From: Anaerolinea sp.
GTDB taxonomy: Bacteria > Chloroflexota > Anaerolineae > Anaerolineales > Villigracilaceae
Reading direction: 5' to 3'
Assembly: GCA_020723805.1 (NCBI GenBank)
Contig: DYID01000002.1
Span: 62,001-126,000, forward strand
DNA: 64,000 nucleotides
The translations under genes were made by a program, and so were the position numbers. This document shows, piece by piece, positions 17,599 to 25,726 of this stretch. Every line of letters starts with the position of its first letter. Positions within the stretch are counted from its first letter, which is position 1. The notes below the pieces were generated by a model that was not told where the DNA came from, made no database searches, and saw only the letters and a list, made by a program, of their open reading frames with translations.

Positions 17599-18072
17599 TC
17601 ACTCGCGCTCGCCCAAATCCACAATTTCCACATCCCCCAGCGCTTTGCGGACATCCTCGCTCTTCATGATGATTGCCACATTGCGGACTCCCGACCCAAG
17701 CGAGACCTCCTCCTCCCTCAAAACCGACGCATCCATCAGGACCCGAACCTGATTCTTCACCCCAAACGGACTCACCGTCCCGATCCGATACCCCGTCACC
17801 TCCAGCACTTCCTCCTCGGTTGCCATCCGCACCCGCGAGCGTTTGACCAGTTGACGCAGTTTCTTCCAGTCCACCTGTGTGCGTCCTGCCATCAGCACCA
17901 AGACATATTCTCCAGCCCGCACCTGAAACAGAATGCTGCGCACGACCTGTTCCGGCCGCTGATTTCGGGCGGCTGCCGCCTCTTCGAGGCTGGTAACAGG
18001 CTGTTCGTGCCGGAAGACGCGGTGCGGAATCCCGAGTTGTTCCAATGCAATGCTGGCGGGAGGTTTATCCAT
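17599..18072 (-). CDS. YbaK/EbsC-type aminoacyl-tRNA deacylase
   Basis: A 157-residue protein of the YbaK/ProX editing family, which hydrolyses mischarged aminoacyl-tRNAs such as Cys-tRNA(Pro). Landmarks are the VVRSILFQV strand with its key Lys place, VLVLMAGRTQVDWKKL, and the C-terminal TGYRIGTVSPFG motif (about 112-123) typical of the fold. MDKPPAS at 18072 is preferred because a GAGG site is well spaced for it. An ATG six bases earlier is too close to that site. It stands alone. Confidence 0.88.
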   Translation of the reverse strand: MDKPPASIALEQLGIPHRVFRHEQPVTSLEEAAAARNQRPEQVVRSILFQVRAGEYVLVLMAGRTQVDWKKLRQLVKRSRVRMATEEEVLEVTGYRIGTVSPFGVKNQVRVLMDASVLREEEVSLGSGVRNVAIIMKSEDVRKALGDVEIVDLGERE

Positions 18073-18164
18073 ATTCATTCCTCGCTAGGCGGAGTTGGGA
18101 ATAAAGAATTTTCTCTGTGCTCTCTGTGTCTTTGTGGCAAAGGTTGTAGAGTAAAATCAGCGCC

Positions 18165-18767
18165 ATGCCTAAATTCAAATCGCCTCTCTCCTTGTTTCTG
18201 ATTTCGGTAATTCTAATCGGTCTGCTGGCGTTATTTGGACCGGAAGAAAAAGCGTTGGGCGCCAACGTTCGGGTCGTTTATCTGCACGGCGCATGGGTGC
18301 TGGCGGCGGAACTGGCGTTCCTCGCGGCGGGACTTGCCGGCTTGCTCGCCTTTGTTGTCAAACGAGAACAATTCCACCGCTGGTCTGCCGCGCTCGGTCG
18401 GACGGGCATCTTCTTCTGGGTGACCTACCTGCCGCTTTCGCTCTGGGCGATGCAAACCAACTGGAACGGGCTCTTCCTCGCCGAGCCGCGCTTTCGCCTC
18501 GCCCTCATCTTTGCCGTGACGGGCGTTCTGCTGCAGGTTGGTCTCTGGCTCATCAACACGAACTGGGTCACCTCGCTGGCGAATGTGGTCTTCATCGTTG
18601 TCCTGCGCGCCGTTTTTGCAGGCGCCGATAACGTCATGCACCCCCCGCCATCGCCGATTTTCAATTCGGGGAATTTCGCCATCATCGGCTTCTTCATTGC
18701 CTTGATTTTGCTCTCCCTGCTGGCGGCGTATTTCCTGACGCGTTGGCTGCTCGCTCTGCAAAAATAG
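18165..18767 (+). CDS. Six-helix membrane protein with weak CcmC/CcsA likeness
   Basis: A 200-residue hydrophobic protein with about six membrane helices. The opening EKALGANVRVVYLHGAWV resembles the EKTLGDVQRIVYFHVPSAW segment of CcmC-type heme exporters, and the block around SLWAMQTNW lies where CcmC has its second signature. The tryptophan-rich WGTWWTWD heme-handling motif itself is missing. It may be a distant or degenerate relative with another role. A -10-like TAAAAT ends eight bases before the ATG. A terminator hairpin follows. Confidence 0.6.
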   Translation: MPKFKSPLSLFLISVILIGLLALFGPEEKALGANVRVVYLHGAWVLAAELAFLAAGLAGLLAFVVKREQFHRWSAALGRTGIFFWVTYLPLSLWAMQTNWNGLFLAEPRFRLALIFAVTGVLLQVGLWLINTNWVTSLANVVFIVVLRAVFAGADNVMHPPPSPIFNSGNFAIIGFFIALILLSLLAAYFLTRWLLALQK

Positions 18768-18801
18768 ATTTAAATCATAAACTTGCTTGTCTCCACTTGG
18801 T

Positions 18802-18825
18802 AGAGCCCTTACAAGGCTCTATTTT
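18802..18825 (+). terminator. Terminator after the six-helix protein gene
   Basis: Stem AGAGCC with GGCTCT, loop CTTACAA, then ATTTTATT. It lies 35 bases after the stop. Confidence 0.6.
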
Positions 18826-19062
18826 ATTGTCTGTATCTGGTGCGTTTGAAAATCGGTAGCGCCATAAAAATCGGGGATAAATCTTCATAAAATCTCTACA
18901 TTGAGTTCAATAAAACTTTACATGCTCCTCGTACAATGCATGTCAACAATCAAAATTAATCCTTTGTGAAAATGTTCCGGCGATCTTTATTGCTTTTTCA
19001 TCAGAATGTGCATACTGGGCTTTTTTCCGTGATTTGCTGAAACTGTTCGATAGGAGACATCC

Positions 19063-20505
19063 ATGAAATTCCTCAAAAAACGATCCAACCTTGTCATTGC
19101 GGCTATTGTACTTGCCGCCATCATCGGCGGCGTCTGGTACTTCACCCAAGCGCCTTCGGCAGACGCGACCGCCGCGCCTGCATTACAGACCACCAAAGTT
19201 CGCACGGGTGATCTGGTGATTACCGCCAGCGGTGCAGGGACTGTCATGCCTGCCGCACAGGTGGAGATGGGCTTTCGCTCACCGGGAGTGTTGGCAGAAT
19301 TGAATGTCAAAATCGGGGATCGGGTTACGGCAGGGCAGGTGCTGGCGCGGCTGGATGACTCAACTGCACAGAGGAACTTGGAAGCCGCACAGCGGGAATA
19401 TCTCGAGCTGACTTCGCCGACTGCGATTATCGCCGCCAAACAGCAGGTAGCAGTAGCGGAAGATGAACTTGAGGCTGCCCGCAGCACCCTTGCCTGGTTG
19501 ATCAGCCCCTCCGTATTGACTTGGGAAGAACGAGTGACCGCCGCAGAGACCGCTTTGCAAAAGGCAAAGGATGCAAACGCGCCCGCTGATGAAATCCAGA
19601 AACTCGAACAAGAGTTGAAGTTTGCCCAGGCAAACCTGACCTACGCACGCAATGCTTACTATGATTACCTGCTGGAGAACTTTGTCGAAACAGAAACTAT
19701 TCAAACGCGCAGCGGCGAAGTGACCGTGATCGTCAAGGATGAGAATGGCGACCCCATTATCAATTATCCCAGCGAACAGGATATTGCTCTGGCGCGCTAC
19801 ACCTACGAACTGGCGCAAGCACGCTTGCAGGAAGCGCGTTGGTACCTGGCGGCATTGCAGGGCGAGGAAATTCCTGAAAATGCCAGCGGTGCAAAACTAG
19901 CGGCTCTCGAAAAAGCCCGCCTGAATCTGGAAGATGCCCGTTTGGCTTTGGAATCCACCCGCCTGACCGCTCCCTTCGATGGCACTGTGACCAGCCTGAA
20001 CGCCGTCGTCGGGCAGACGGTTGGCACATCTCCCATTTTGAGCCTGGAGACCATGCACGATTTGCTCGTTCGTTTCTACCTCGACGAAACCGACGTCAGC
20101 AAAGCGATTGTGGGCAGACCCGTCGTATTTACCTTCGACGCTTATCCCGATGAAACCGTGACTGGCGAAATCGTCCTGGTGGAACCCGCCCTGCAAATTG
20201 TGGACGGCACGCCTGTGGTCGTGGTCTGGGCGAAACTGACCGACAAAACGGACGTGGTCATCCTCTCTGGCATGACTGTGGAAGCCGAAGTCATCGCCGC
20301 AGAATCACGCGGCACGCTGCTCGTCCCTGTTCAGGCGCTGCGCGAACTCGCCCCTGGCTCCTATGCAGTCTTCGTCGTGCAGCCAGACGGTTCGCTGAAG
20401 ATGACACCCGTCACCGTGGGACTGCGCGATTATGCCAACGCCGAAATCCTGAGCGGACTCAAGGTGGGGGATGTAGTCAGCACGGGGACGGTGGAGACGA
20501 AGTAG
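19063..20505 (+). CDS. Membrane fusion/adaptor protein, MacA/HlyD type
   Basis: A 480-residue adaptor with one N-terminal helix (about 9-27). A split biotinyl-lipoyl domain shows as MGFRSPGVLAELNVKIGDRVTAGQVLARLD (about 70-100) and STRLTAPFDGTVTSLNAVVGQTV (about 300-325), with a long coiled-coil between (100-300) and a beta-barrel and membrane-proximal domain after it. It is the first gene of an adaptor-ATPase-permease set, the order of MacAB-type exporters. The unusually long hairpin holds a beta insertion near 205-230. No TolC-like channel is encoded, as expected in a cell lacking a classical outer membrane. AGGAG precedes ATG. Confidence 0.9.
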   Translation: MKFLKKRSNLVIAAIVLAAIIGGVWYFTQAPSADATAAPALQTTKVRTGDLVITASGAGTVMPAAQVEMGFRSPGVLAELNVKIGDRVTAGQVLARLDDSTAQRNLEAAQREYLELTSPTAIIAAKQQVAVAEDELEAARSTLAWLISPSVLTWEERVTAAETALQKAKDANAPADEIQKLEQELKFAQANLTYARNAYYDYLLENFVETETIQTRSGEVTVIVKDENGDPIINYPSEQDIALARYTYELAQARLQEARWYLAALQGEEIPENASGAKLAALEKARLNLEDARLALESTRLTAPFDGTVTSLNAVVGQTVGTSPILSLETMHDLLVRFYLDETDVSKAIVGRPVVFTFDAYPDETVTGEIVLVEPALQIVDGTPVVVVWAKLTDKTDVVILSGMTVEAEVIAAESRGTLLVPVQALRELAPGSYAVFVVQPDGSLKMTPVTVGLRDYANAEILSGLKVGDVVSTGTVETK

Positions 20506-20506
20506 T

Positions 20507-20573
20507 AATTTGGTAATTGGTAATTGGTAATTGGTAATTGGTAATTACTACTTACCATTTACCAATTACCAAT
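20507..20573. repeat. Inverted array of TAATTGG / ATTACCA repeats
   Basis: Five copies of GGTAATT on one arm face ATTACCA copies on the other, forming a long imperfect hairpin between the adaptor and ATPase genes. Confidence 0.85.
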
Positions 20574-20587
20574 GATCGCAGAGGTAC

Positions 20588-21322
20588 ATGATGAGTGATT
20601 ATCTAATTGAAATTACGGGTATGAAGAAAGTATATGGCGAGGGCGAGGCGGCGGTCTATGCCCTGGACGGGGTGGATGTGCAGGTGGCGCGCGGCGAGTT
20701 CGTGGCTATCATGGGACCTTCGGGTTCGGGCAAGTCCACGCTGATGAACATCGTCGGCTGTCTCGACCGCCCCACCGAGGGCAAATACGTCCTCGACGGG
20801 CGCGACGTGAGCCAGATGAGCAAAAACGAACTGGCAAAAGTCCGCAACGAGAAACTGGGCTTCATCTTCCAGTCGTTCAACCTCCTGCCGCGTTTGAGCG
20901 CGCTTGCTAATGTGATGCTGCCCATGCTCTACACCGCCGAAGATGTCAGCGACGAGGAAGCCGAAGCCCGCGCCATCGCCGCCCTCACCTCGGTCGGGTT
21001 GGAGAAGCGCCTGCATCACCGCCCCAACCAACTCTCGGGCGGACAGCAGCAGCGCGTCGCCATCGCCCGCGCCCTGGTCAACCATCCGCCGCTCATCCTG
21101 GCAGACGAACCGACGGGCAACCTCGACTCGAAATCCAGCGTGGAGATCATGGACATCCTGCACAACCTGCACAAGAGCGGCGTCACCATCGTCATGGTCA
21201 CGCACGAACCCGACATCGCCGCCCACGCCGAACGGATCATCTGCGTCAAGGACGGCAGGATCCTCTCCGATGGGCGCGATGGACACAGCCCGTGTTTGGA
21301 TCACAAGGTTTTGGCGGGATAG
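20588..21322 (+). CDS. ABC transporter ATP-binding protein, MacB/LolD type
   Basis: A 244-residue ATPase with Walker [10 protein letters not shown] (about 41-49), signature LSGGQQQR (about 145-152), Walker [12 protein letters not shown] (about 166-176) and H-loop VTHEPD. The [17 protein letters not shown] segment is typical of MacB/LolD ATPases that drive mechanotransmission rather than ordinary uptake. The start lies just after a repeat array, with GAGG five bases before it. The permease follows ten bases after the stop. Confidence 0.94.
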   Translation: MMSDYLIEITGMKKVYGEGEAAVYALDGVDVQVARGEFVAIMGPSGSGKSTLMNIVGCLDRPTEGKYVLDGRDVSQMSKNELAKVRNEKLGFIFQSFNLLPRLSALANVMLPMLYTAEDVSDEEAEARAIAALTSVGLEKRLHHRPNQLSGGQQQRVAIARALVNHPPLILADEPTGNLDSKSSVEIMDILHNLHKSGVTIVMVTHEPDIAAHAERIICVKDGRILSDGRDGHSPCLDHKVLAG

Positions 21323-21331
21323 GAGACAGCC

Positions 21332-22543
21332 ATGAAACTTGGAAAAATTTTCCGCACAGCCTGGGAAGGGCTGATGCTCAACAAAGTCCGTTCGTTTCTC
21401 ACCACGCTCGGCGTCATCATCGGCGTGGCTTCGGTCATCGTCATGCTGGCGGTCAGCGCGGGCGCGGAAGCCGCGATTGCCGACCAAATCAACGCCCTGG
21501 GCGCAAACCTGATCATCGTCTCGCCCATGCGCGGCGTGCCTGGCGCCTCGCGCACCCTCCTGCTCGATGACGCCTACGCCATTGCCGAACAGGTGGTGGG
21601 CATCACGGGCATCTCGGCGGAACAGAACCCCGCGCCGCAAAACATCCGCGCGGGCGGCGTGACCCTCGAATCCATCGCCTTGGTGGGCACCACCGCCGAT
21701 TTCCCCAGCGTGCGCGATTACGCCGTAGCGGAGGGACGCTACTTCACCGCCGACGAAGATGAGCGCAAAGCCAAACTCGTCGTGCTGGGCGCGGGCATCG
21801 CCGCCGATCTGTTCGGCGAAGAAAGCGCCCTCGGGCAGACCATCACCGTCGGCACGACCAAACTCACCGTCATCGGCGTGATGGAACCGAAGGGCATCGT
21901 CTCCGACGTGGATTACGACGGGCGCATCTACCTGCCCATCAACCTTGTTTTGCAGAAATACATGCCGAGCAGCATGCTGCGCACCGCCTCTGTCCGCACC
22001 ATCTACCTCAAAGCCGAAAGCCAGGAGCAGATTCCCAGCATCATCGCGCAGACCACCGCTCTGCTCGCCGAGCGTCATGATGTGGACGCCGCCAAGCCCG
22101 ACTTCACCGTGCAGACCCAACAGGACATCATCGCCACGCAGGAAGCCACCACCGCCGCCTTCCGTGACCTGCTGGCGTGGGTGGCGGGCGTCTCCTTGCT
22201 CGTGGGCGGCATCGGCATCATGAACATCATGCTGGTCTCCGTCACCGAACGCACGCGCGAGATCGGTCTGCGCATGGCATTGGGTGCGCGCCCCGCCAAC
22301 GTGTTGACTCAGTTCCTCATCGAGGCGGTCATCCTCAGCCTGGCGGGCGGTCTCATCGGCGTCATCGTCGGCGTCGGCGGCTCGTACCTGTTTGGCTCGC
22401 TCGGCACCATGCGCACCGAAATCGTCCCGCTTTCCATCCCGCTCGCCTTCGGCGCGGCGGCGGCTGTCGGCATCTTCTTTGGATATTACCCCGCCACGCA
22501 AGCCGCCAAACTCGATCCCATCGAAGCGCTGCGGCGCGAGTGA
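21332..22543 (+). CDS. ABC transporter permease, MacB/FtsX type
   Basis: A 403-residue permease with four membrane helices: one N-terminal (about 20-45) and three C-terminal (about 280-390). Between them lies a large periplasmic MacB-PCD domain. The GGIGIMNIMLVSVTERTREIGLRMALGA segment (about 290-318) is the FtsX/MacB signature and the end ATQAAKLDPIEALRRE is classic. AGGAG precedes the ATG. It forms an exporter with the two genes before it, and its cargo is probably linked to the two lipoproteins that follow. Confidence 0.94.
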   Translation: MKLGKIFRTAWEGLMLNKVRSFLTTLGVIIGVASVIVMLAVSAGAEAAIADQINALGANLIIVSPMRGVPGASRTLLLDDAYAIAEQVVGITGISAEQNPAPQNIRAGGVTLESIALVGTTADFPSVRDYAVAEGRYFTADEDERKAKLVVLGAGIAADLFGEESALGQTITVGTTKLTVIGVMEPKGIVSDVDYDGRIYLPINLVLQKYMPSSMLRTASVRTIYLKAESQEQIPSIIAQTTALLAERHDVDAAKPDFTVQTQQDIIATQEATTAAFRDLLAWVAGVSLLVGGIGIMNIMLVSVTERTREIGLRMALGARPANVLTQFLIEAVILSLAGGLIGVIVGVGGSYLFGSLGTMRTEIVPLSIPLAFGAAAAVGIFFGYYPATQAAKLDPIEALRRE

Positions 22544-22587
22544 CCAGTGATCAGTGATCAGTGATCAGTTTTCAGTCATCAGTTTGA
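22543..22587. repeat. AGTGATC tandem repeat
   Basis: Three head-to-tail copies of CAGTGAT and variants (TTTTCAGTCATCAG) begin at the permease stop codon. The same unit is used near 32790, 37262 and 51240. Confidence 0.85.
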
Positions 22588-22614
22588 CTCATTCGACATC
22601 GAAAGGATTTCACC

Positions 22615-23202
22615 ATGAAACGGATTTTCATCCCCACCTTGATCGTTACCCTCGCCCTGTTCCTCGCTTCCTGCTCAGGGACAGCGGCTCCCGCTTCGAC
22701 GACCTCTTCCAACTCTGACGCCTACGTCAGCCCCAACCTGGATGTCAGTTACGAGAACGCGCTCCCCGCCCGCCTGCAACTGACCCTCGGCTCGCTCAAA
22801 CTGGCAGAGACCGATACGCCCATCACCTCCGACCAGGCGAAGACCATGCTCCCGCTCTGGCAGGCGCTTCAAAACATGACCCGCACGGGCAACAGCGCCC
22901 AGGCGGAAGTCAACGCCCTGCTCGCGCAAATCGAATCAGCCTTCACGCCCGAACAACTGACCGCCATCCGTGAGATGAAACTCACCTCCGCCGACCTCCA
23001 AGCCTGGGCGTCCGCCAACGGCGTGACGATGGGCAGCGGCGGCGGACCTGGTTCAGGTCAGGGCGGCGGAGGCGGCATGTCGCCTGAAGCGCGCGCCACC
23101 AAACAGGCTGCCGAAGGCGTCACCAGCGGAAGCGGCGGCAACGGCGTCTCCACTGCCATGCTCAATGCGCTGATCAGTTATCTGGAAGGCTTGGCGCAAT
23201 AA
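22615..23202 (+). CDS. Lipoprotein of unknown function, copy A, linked to MacAB-like exporter
   Basis: A 195-residue lipoprotein with a lipobox LASC (Cys near 20). The middle is helical and includes QAKTMLPLWQAL (about 80-91) and FTPEQLTAIREMKLTSADLQAW (about 112-133). This resembles the LTxxQ-style repeats of Spy/CpxP chaperone-like proteins, though only by pattern. A glycine-rich stretch (about 140-157) leads to a short C-terminal helix. It is paralogous to the next gene. No named family was recognised. Confidence 0.75.
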   Translation: MKRIFIPTLIVTLALFLASCSGTAAPASTTSSNSDAYVSPNLDVSYENALPARLQLTLGSLKLAETDTPITSDQAKTMLPLWQALQNMTRTGNSAQAEVNALLAQIESAFTPEQLTAIREMKLTSADLQAWASANGVTMGSGGGPGSGQGGGGGMSPEARATKQAAEGVTSGSGGNGVSTAMLNALISYLEGLAQ

Positions 23203-23245
23203 CTCAATTCGTAGAGCGAAATTTCATTTCGCTCCCATTGACCTC

Positions 23246-23342
23246 TTGCAAAAGCGGTTTGGAATCCTGAAGTTCTACTTCAGGCGGGCAGTCCGAAAGT
23301 AGAACTTTCGGAATCCCATGCCCAGTTTGGAGACTTTTGCAA
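23246..23342. repeat. Palindromic element between the lipoprotein paralogues
   Basis: Ends TTGCAAAAG and CTTTTGCAA are reverse complements. Inside are hairpins CTGAAGTTCTACTTCAG and CCGAAAGTAGAACTTTCGG. It is preceded by a short palindrome GAGCGAAATTTCATTTCGCTC. Confidence 0.7.
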
Positions 23343-23364
23343 CGGTTCACTCAAGGAAACCACC

Positions 23365-23955
23365 ATGAAAATCACCCGCACCCTCACCCTGCTCGTCCTC
23401 GCCGCCTCCCTGCTCATTGCCTGCGCCCCCGCCGCCGAAACCACCCCCGCCGCGCCGACCTCCATCGCGGGCGCCTACCTCTCCACCGAATACGCCGACG
23501 CCGCCAGCCTGCGCAATCAACTCGCCTTCGGCATCATGCAACTGGACGGCACGCCCAACGCGGTCACCGCGGAACAAGCGAAGACGCTCATCCCGCTCTG
23601 GCAAGCCATCATCGCCCTGAGCGGAGACGAGACCACCGCCAGCGAAGAACTGACCGCCGTGCAGGATCAAATCGTCACCGCGCTGACGCCCGAACAACTG
23701 CAAGCCATTGCCGCCATGCAGTTGACCAACGCCGACTTGAGCGCCTTCTATGCCCAATACGGCATCGTGCTCCCCACACCTGTGCCTGGCGTCACCAAAG
23801 TCCCTGGCTCGGGGAGCGGCAAGACGGACGCCGAGAAAGCCGCCGCCCAAGCCACTGCCGCCGCCTCGGGTCAGACCACTGGCACGGGTCAGGCTGCCAG
23901 GACATTTTTGTTCGAGAAGACGATTGAATACCTGACAAAAATCGCCGGGGAATGA
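23365..23955 (+). CDS. Lipoprotein of unknown function, copy B
   Basis: A 196-residue lipoprotein with lipobox LIAC (Cys near 20). It shares the layout of the preceding protein: QAKTLIPLWQAI (about 72-83) and LTPEQLQAIAAMQLTNADLSAF (about 109-130), then a low-complexity Gly/Ala/Thr linker and a short helical end. The pair probably arose by tandem duplication with later divergence. Context suggests an extracytoplasmic partner of the MacAB-like exporter. AAGGAAA precedes ATG. Confidence 0.75.
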   Translation: MKITRTLTLLVLAASLLIACAPAAETTPAAPTSIAGAYLSTEYADAASLRNQLAFGIMQLDGTPNAVTAEQAKTLIPLWQAIIALSGDETTASEELTAVQDQIVTALTPEQLQAIAAMQLTNADLSAFYAQYGIVLPTPVPGVTKVPGSGSGKTDAEKAAAQATAAASGQTTGTGQAARTFLFEKTIEYLTKIAGE

Positions 23956-23967
23956 AGGGAACTGACG

Positions 23968-24110
23968 TTATGTAGTTTCCTCGCAGGGCGACACATTGTC
24001 CCCGAACGGGGGTTGATGTCGCCCGAAAATGCGAGATACCCTTCGGCAGGCTCAGGGCACGAATCTCGCACTACTGCGGTTTTTCCGTAGTGCCGACATT
24101 TATGTCGCCA
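23968..24110. repeat. Cluster of palindromic repeats between convergent genes
   Basis: This non-coding stretch holds several short palindromes of the GCGACATTTATGTCGC kind and a CCCTTCGGCAGGCTCAGGGC piece. It belongs to the same loose family as 1991-2078. A further hairpin (GGGGCTGCCCC...GGGACAGCCCC) follows at about 24114-24143. Confidence 0.6.
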
Positions 24111-24244
24111 AAAGGGGCTGCCCCACTTTTGGGACAGCCCCTTGATTCTCCTGCCTTTTCGTTCGATTTTGCTTTTATCCCCTTCATTTGTACAACATCG
24201 CAAGCCGCCCAGAAGGGTGAAGACAAGACGGCGTCTCTTGTTTT

Positions 24245-25012
24245 CTACGGCATCAAGCCCGAAGCGCCCAGCCGATTGTGAATATCAGTGAAAGCATCTG
24301 CCTGCGCCTGAGTGATCGTCCCCGCCTTCACCAGCGCGGAGAGAATGGCGGCTTCGCGTTCCGATGCACTCCCGCCGCTGTTCATGATTTCGGGATGGTC
24401 CATGCGATACTGTTCCGCCGCATTGTGTACGAATGCGAATGTGTCCGCTTCCTCCTGCGTGATGATTCCCTGCTTCACAGCCTGCGCCAGCATTTCGGCT
24501 TGCTGTGCGGCTTGAGCGGCGGGATCATACGCTTCGCCGCCGGACCCGTGAGCGGGCGCGACCGTCCCCAAGCCGAGCGCGCGCATGTAGTTGACCAGGT
24601 CCCAGCGCGCCTGCTCATCGAGGATGTCTTTCCAGGCGGGCATGGATGAACCGAAGGGAGCGCCGCCCTCGCTGATGCGCCAGTAGAGATAGTCATCTGC
24701 CATCATCTGGCTGGTGTGCGCCACAGGCGCGGGAGCAGGGTCGAGCGCGGAGCCAGCGGGACCATCGCCCATGCCGCCGTCGCCGTGACAACTGGCGCAG
24801 TTGGTCGCATAGAGCGCCGCGCCGCGTTCCAACGAAGTTTCATCGGCGGGGATGGGATTGGTCAACCCCGCGTATTCGGCAGGGATTGGGGCATGATGGC
24901 GTTGCATCATCCCGCCGCCGTCTGTGTCCATCCCTGGCTGGAAGGGTTCATTTTTCGCTCCGCACGCAGTGAGGAGCAGCGATAACAAAAGAAGTGTGAG
25001 TAGTTTTTTCAT
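24245..25012 (-). CDS. Lipoprotein c-type cytochrome with C-terminal tandem repeats
   Basis: A 255-residue lipoprotein (lipobox LTAC, Cys17). One class I cytochrome c domain holds CASCH at 72-76 and the probable axial Met in SSMPAW near 124. After it come two repeats of about 35 residues: GIITQEEADTFAFVHN and GTITQAQADAFTDIHN. The start at 25012 overlaps the cytochrome b561 stop as ATGA, so the two are translationally coupled. It may take electrons from the b561 protein on the outer face of the membrane. Confidence 0.88.
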   Translation of the reverse strand: MKKLLTLLLLSLLLTACGAKNEPFQPGMDTDGGGMMQRHHAPIPAEYAGLTNPIPADETSLERGAALYATNCASCHGDGGMGDGPAGSALDPAPAPVAHTSQMMADDYLYWRISEGGAPFGSSMPAWKDILDEQARWDLVNYMRALGLGTVAPAHGSGGEAYDPAAQAAQQAEMLAQAVKQGIITQEEADTFAFVHNAAEQYRMDHPEIMNSGGSASEREAAILSALVKAGTITQAQADAFTDIHNRLGASGLMP

Positions 25013-25545
25013 TTTCCGTACCACATCCGTGAGAAGAGTTTATCCTTGATGAACAACTGATGATAGAACGCCGCGCCGACATGCAAGAGAACGAGAAGCA
25101 GTAAGGCGGGCGCGATAAAGCCGTGCAAAGCGCGCGCCGCAAAGTCAAAGAAGTCGGCGGGCAGCGGCGCGCCCGATCCGCCGAAGACGATGGGGACGAG
25201 TCCCGCCTGCAAGGAAAGCGACATGCCGCTGACCGCCATGAGGAAGACCAGCGCGTATAAGGCATAGTGAACCGCCTTGCCGAGCCAGTCCAAAAACACG
25301 TTACCGGTGGAGGCGTGGGCGGGGCGCGGAAGTTTCATCCGCGTGATGAAGCGGACGACAATCACGAGCAGGGTGAGGATGCCGATGCTCATGTGAATCG
25401 CCAGCGGAGTCAATTTGGCGCTGTCATTATTCGGCAGGCTGCTCATCGTCTTGCCGAGGATGAACGCCGCGAAGACGAGGAGAACGGTCAACCAGTGCAG
25501 GCTGACCTGGAGGGGATGGTAGCGGGAAGGGGTAATTGATTTCAT
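25009..25545 (-). CDS. Cytochrome b561-type membrane protein
   Basis: A 178-residue four-helix protein of the bacterial b561 family. Heme-binding histidines fit HW near residue 18, HMSIG near 52, the GKAVHYALYALV helix and LLHVGAAFYHQLF near 160. The start MKSITPSRYHP has AAAGAGG well placed. Members pass electrons between quinol and periplasmic carriers or superoxide. Coupled to the cytochrome c lipoprotein, it probably forms a small quinol-to-cytochrome module. Confidence 0.9.
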   Translation of the reverse strand: MKSITPSRYHPLQVSLHWLTVLLVFAAFILGKTMSSLPNNDSAKLTPLAIHMSIGILTLLVIVVRFITRMKLPRPAHASTGNVFLDWLGKAVHYALYALVFLMAVSGMSLSLQAGLVPIVFGGSGAPLPADFFDFAARALHGFIAPALLLLVLLHVGAAFYHQLFIKDKLFSRMWYGK

Positions 25546-25639
25546 TGAGACCTCTTTTTTTTCTAACGCCGGAACTACTGCGGGACATCCCAAAGGATTT
25601 TATGCCGCCTTCGGGACGTCCCGTCATGCCAGCGATTAA

Positions 25640-25724
25640 CTGATGTTACGCACCGTCCCGAAGGTTTGGTCGGAAACCAGGCTCATTTTGCGAGAACCTT
25701 CGGGACGTTTCGCGTAAGGTGAGT
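25640..25724. repeat. Inverted repeat between b561 and the 12-helix protein
   Basis: ACCGTCCCGAAGGTT and AACCTTCGGGACG face each other across about 35 bases, flanked by TTACGCA and GCGTAAGGTGAGT, the same end sequence as the 1991-2078 element. Confidence 0.6.
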
Positions 25725-25726
25725 GA

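Noticed and set aside
20603-22501. Minus-strand open frame of 632 codons
   Set aside because: It is antisense to the MacB-like ATPase and permease, both with full motifs; the GC-rich codon usage leaves the opposite frame open.
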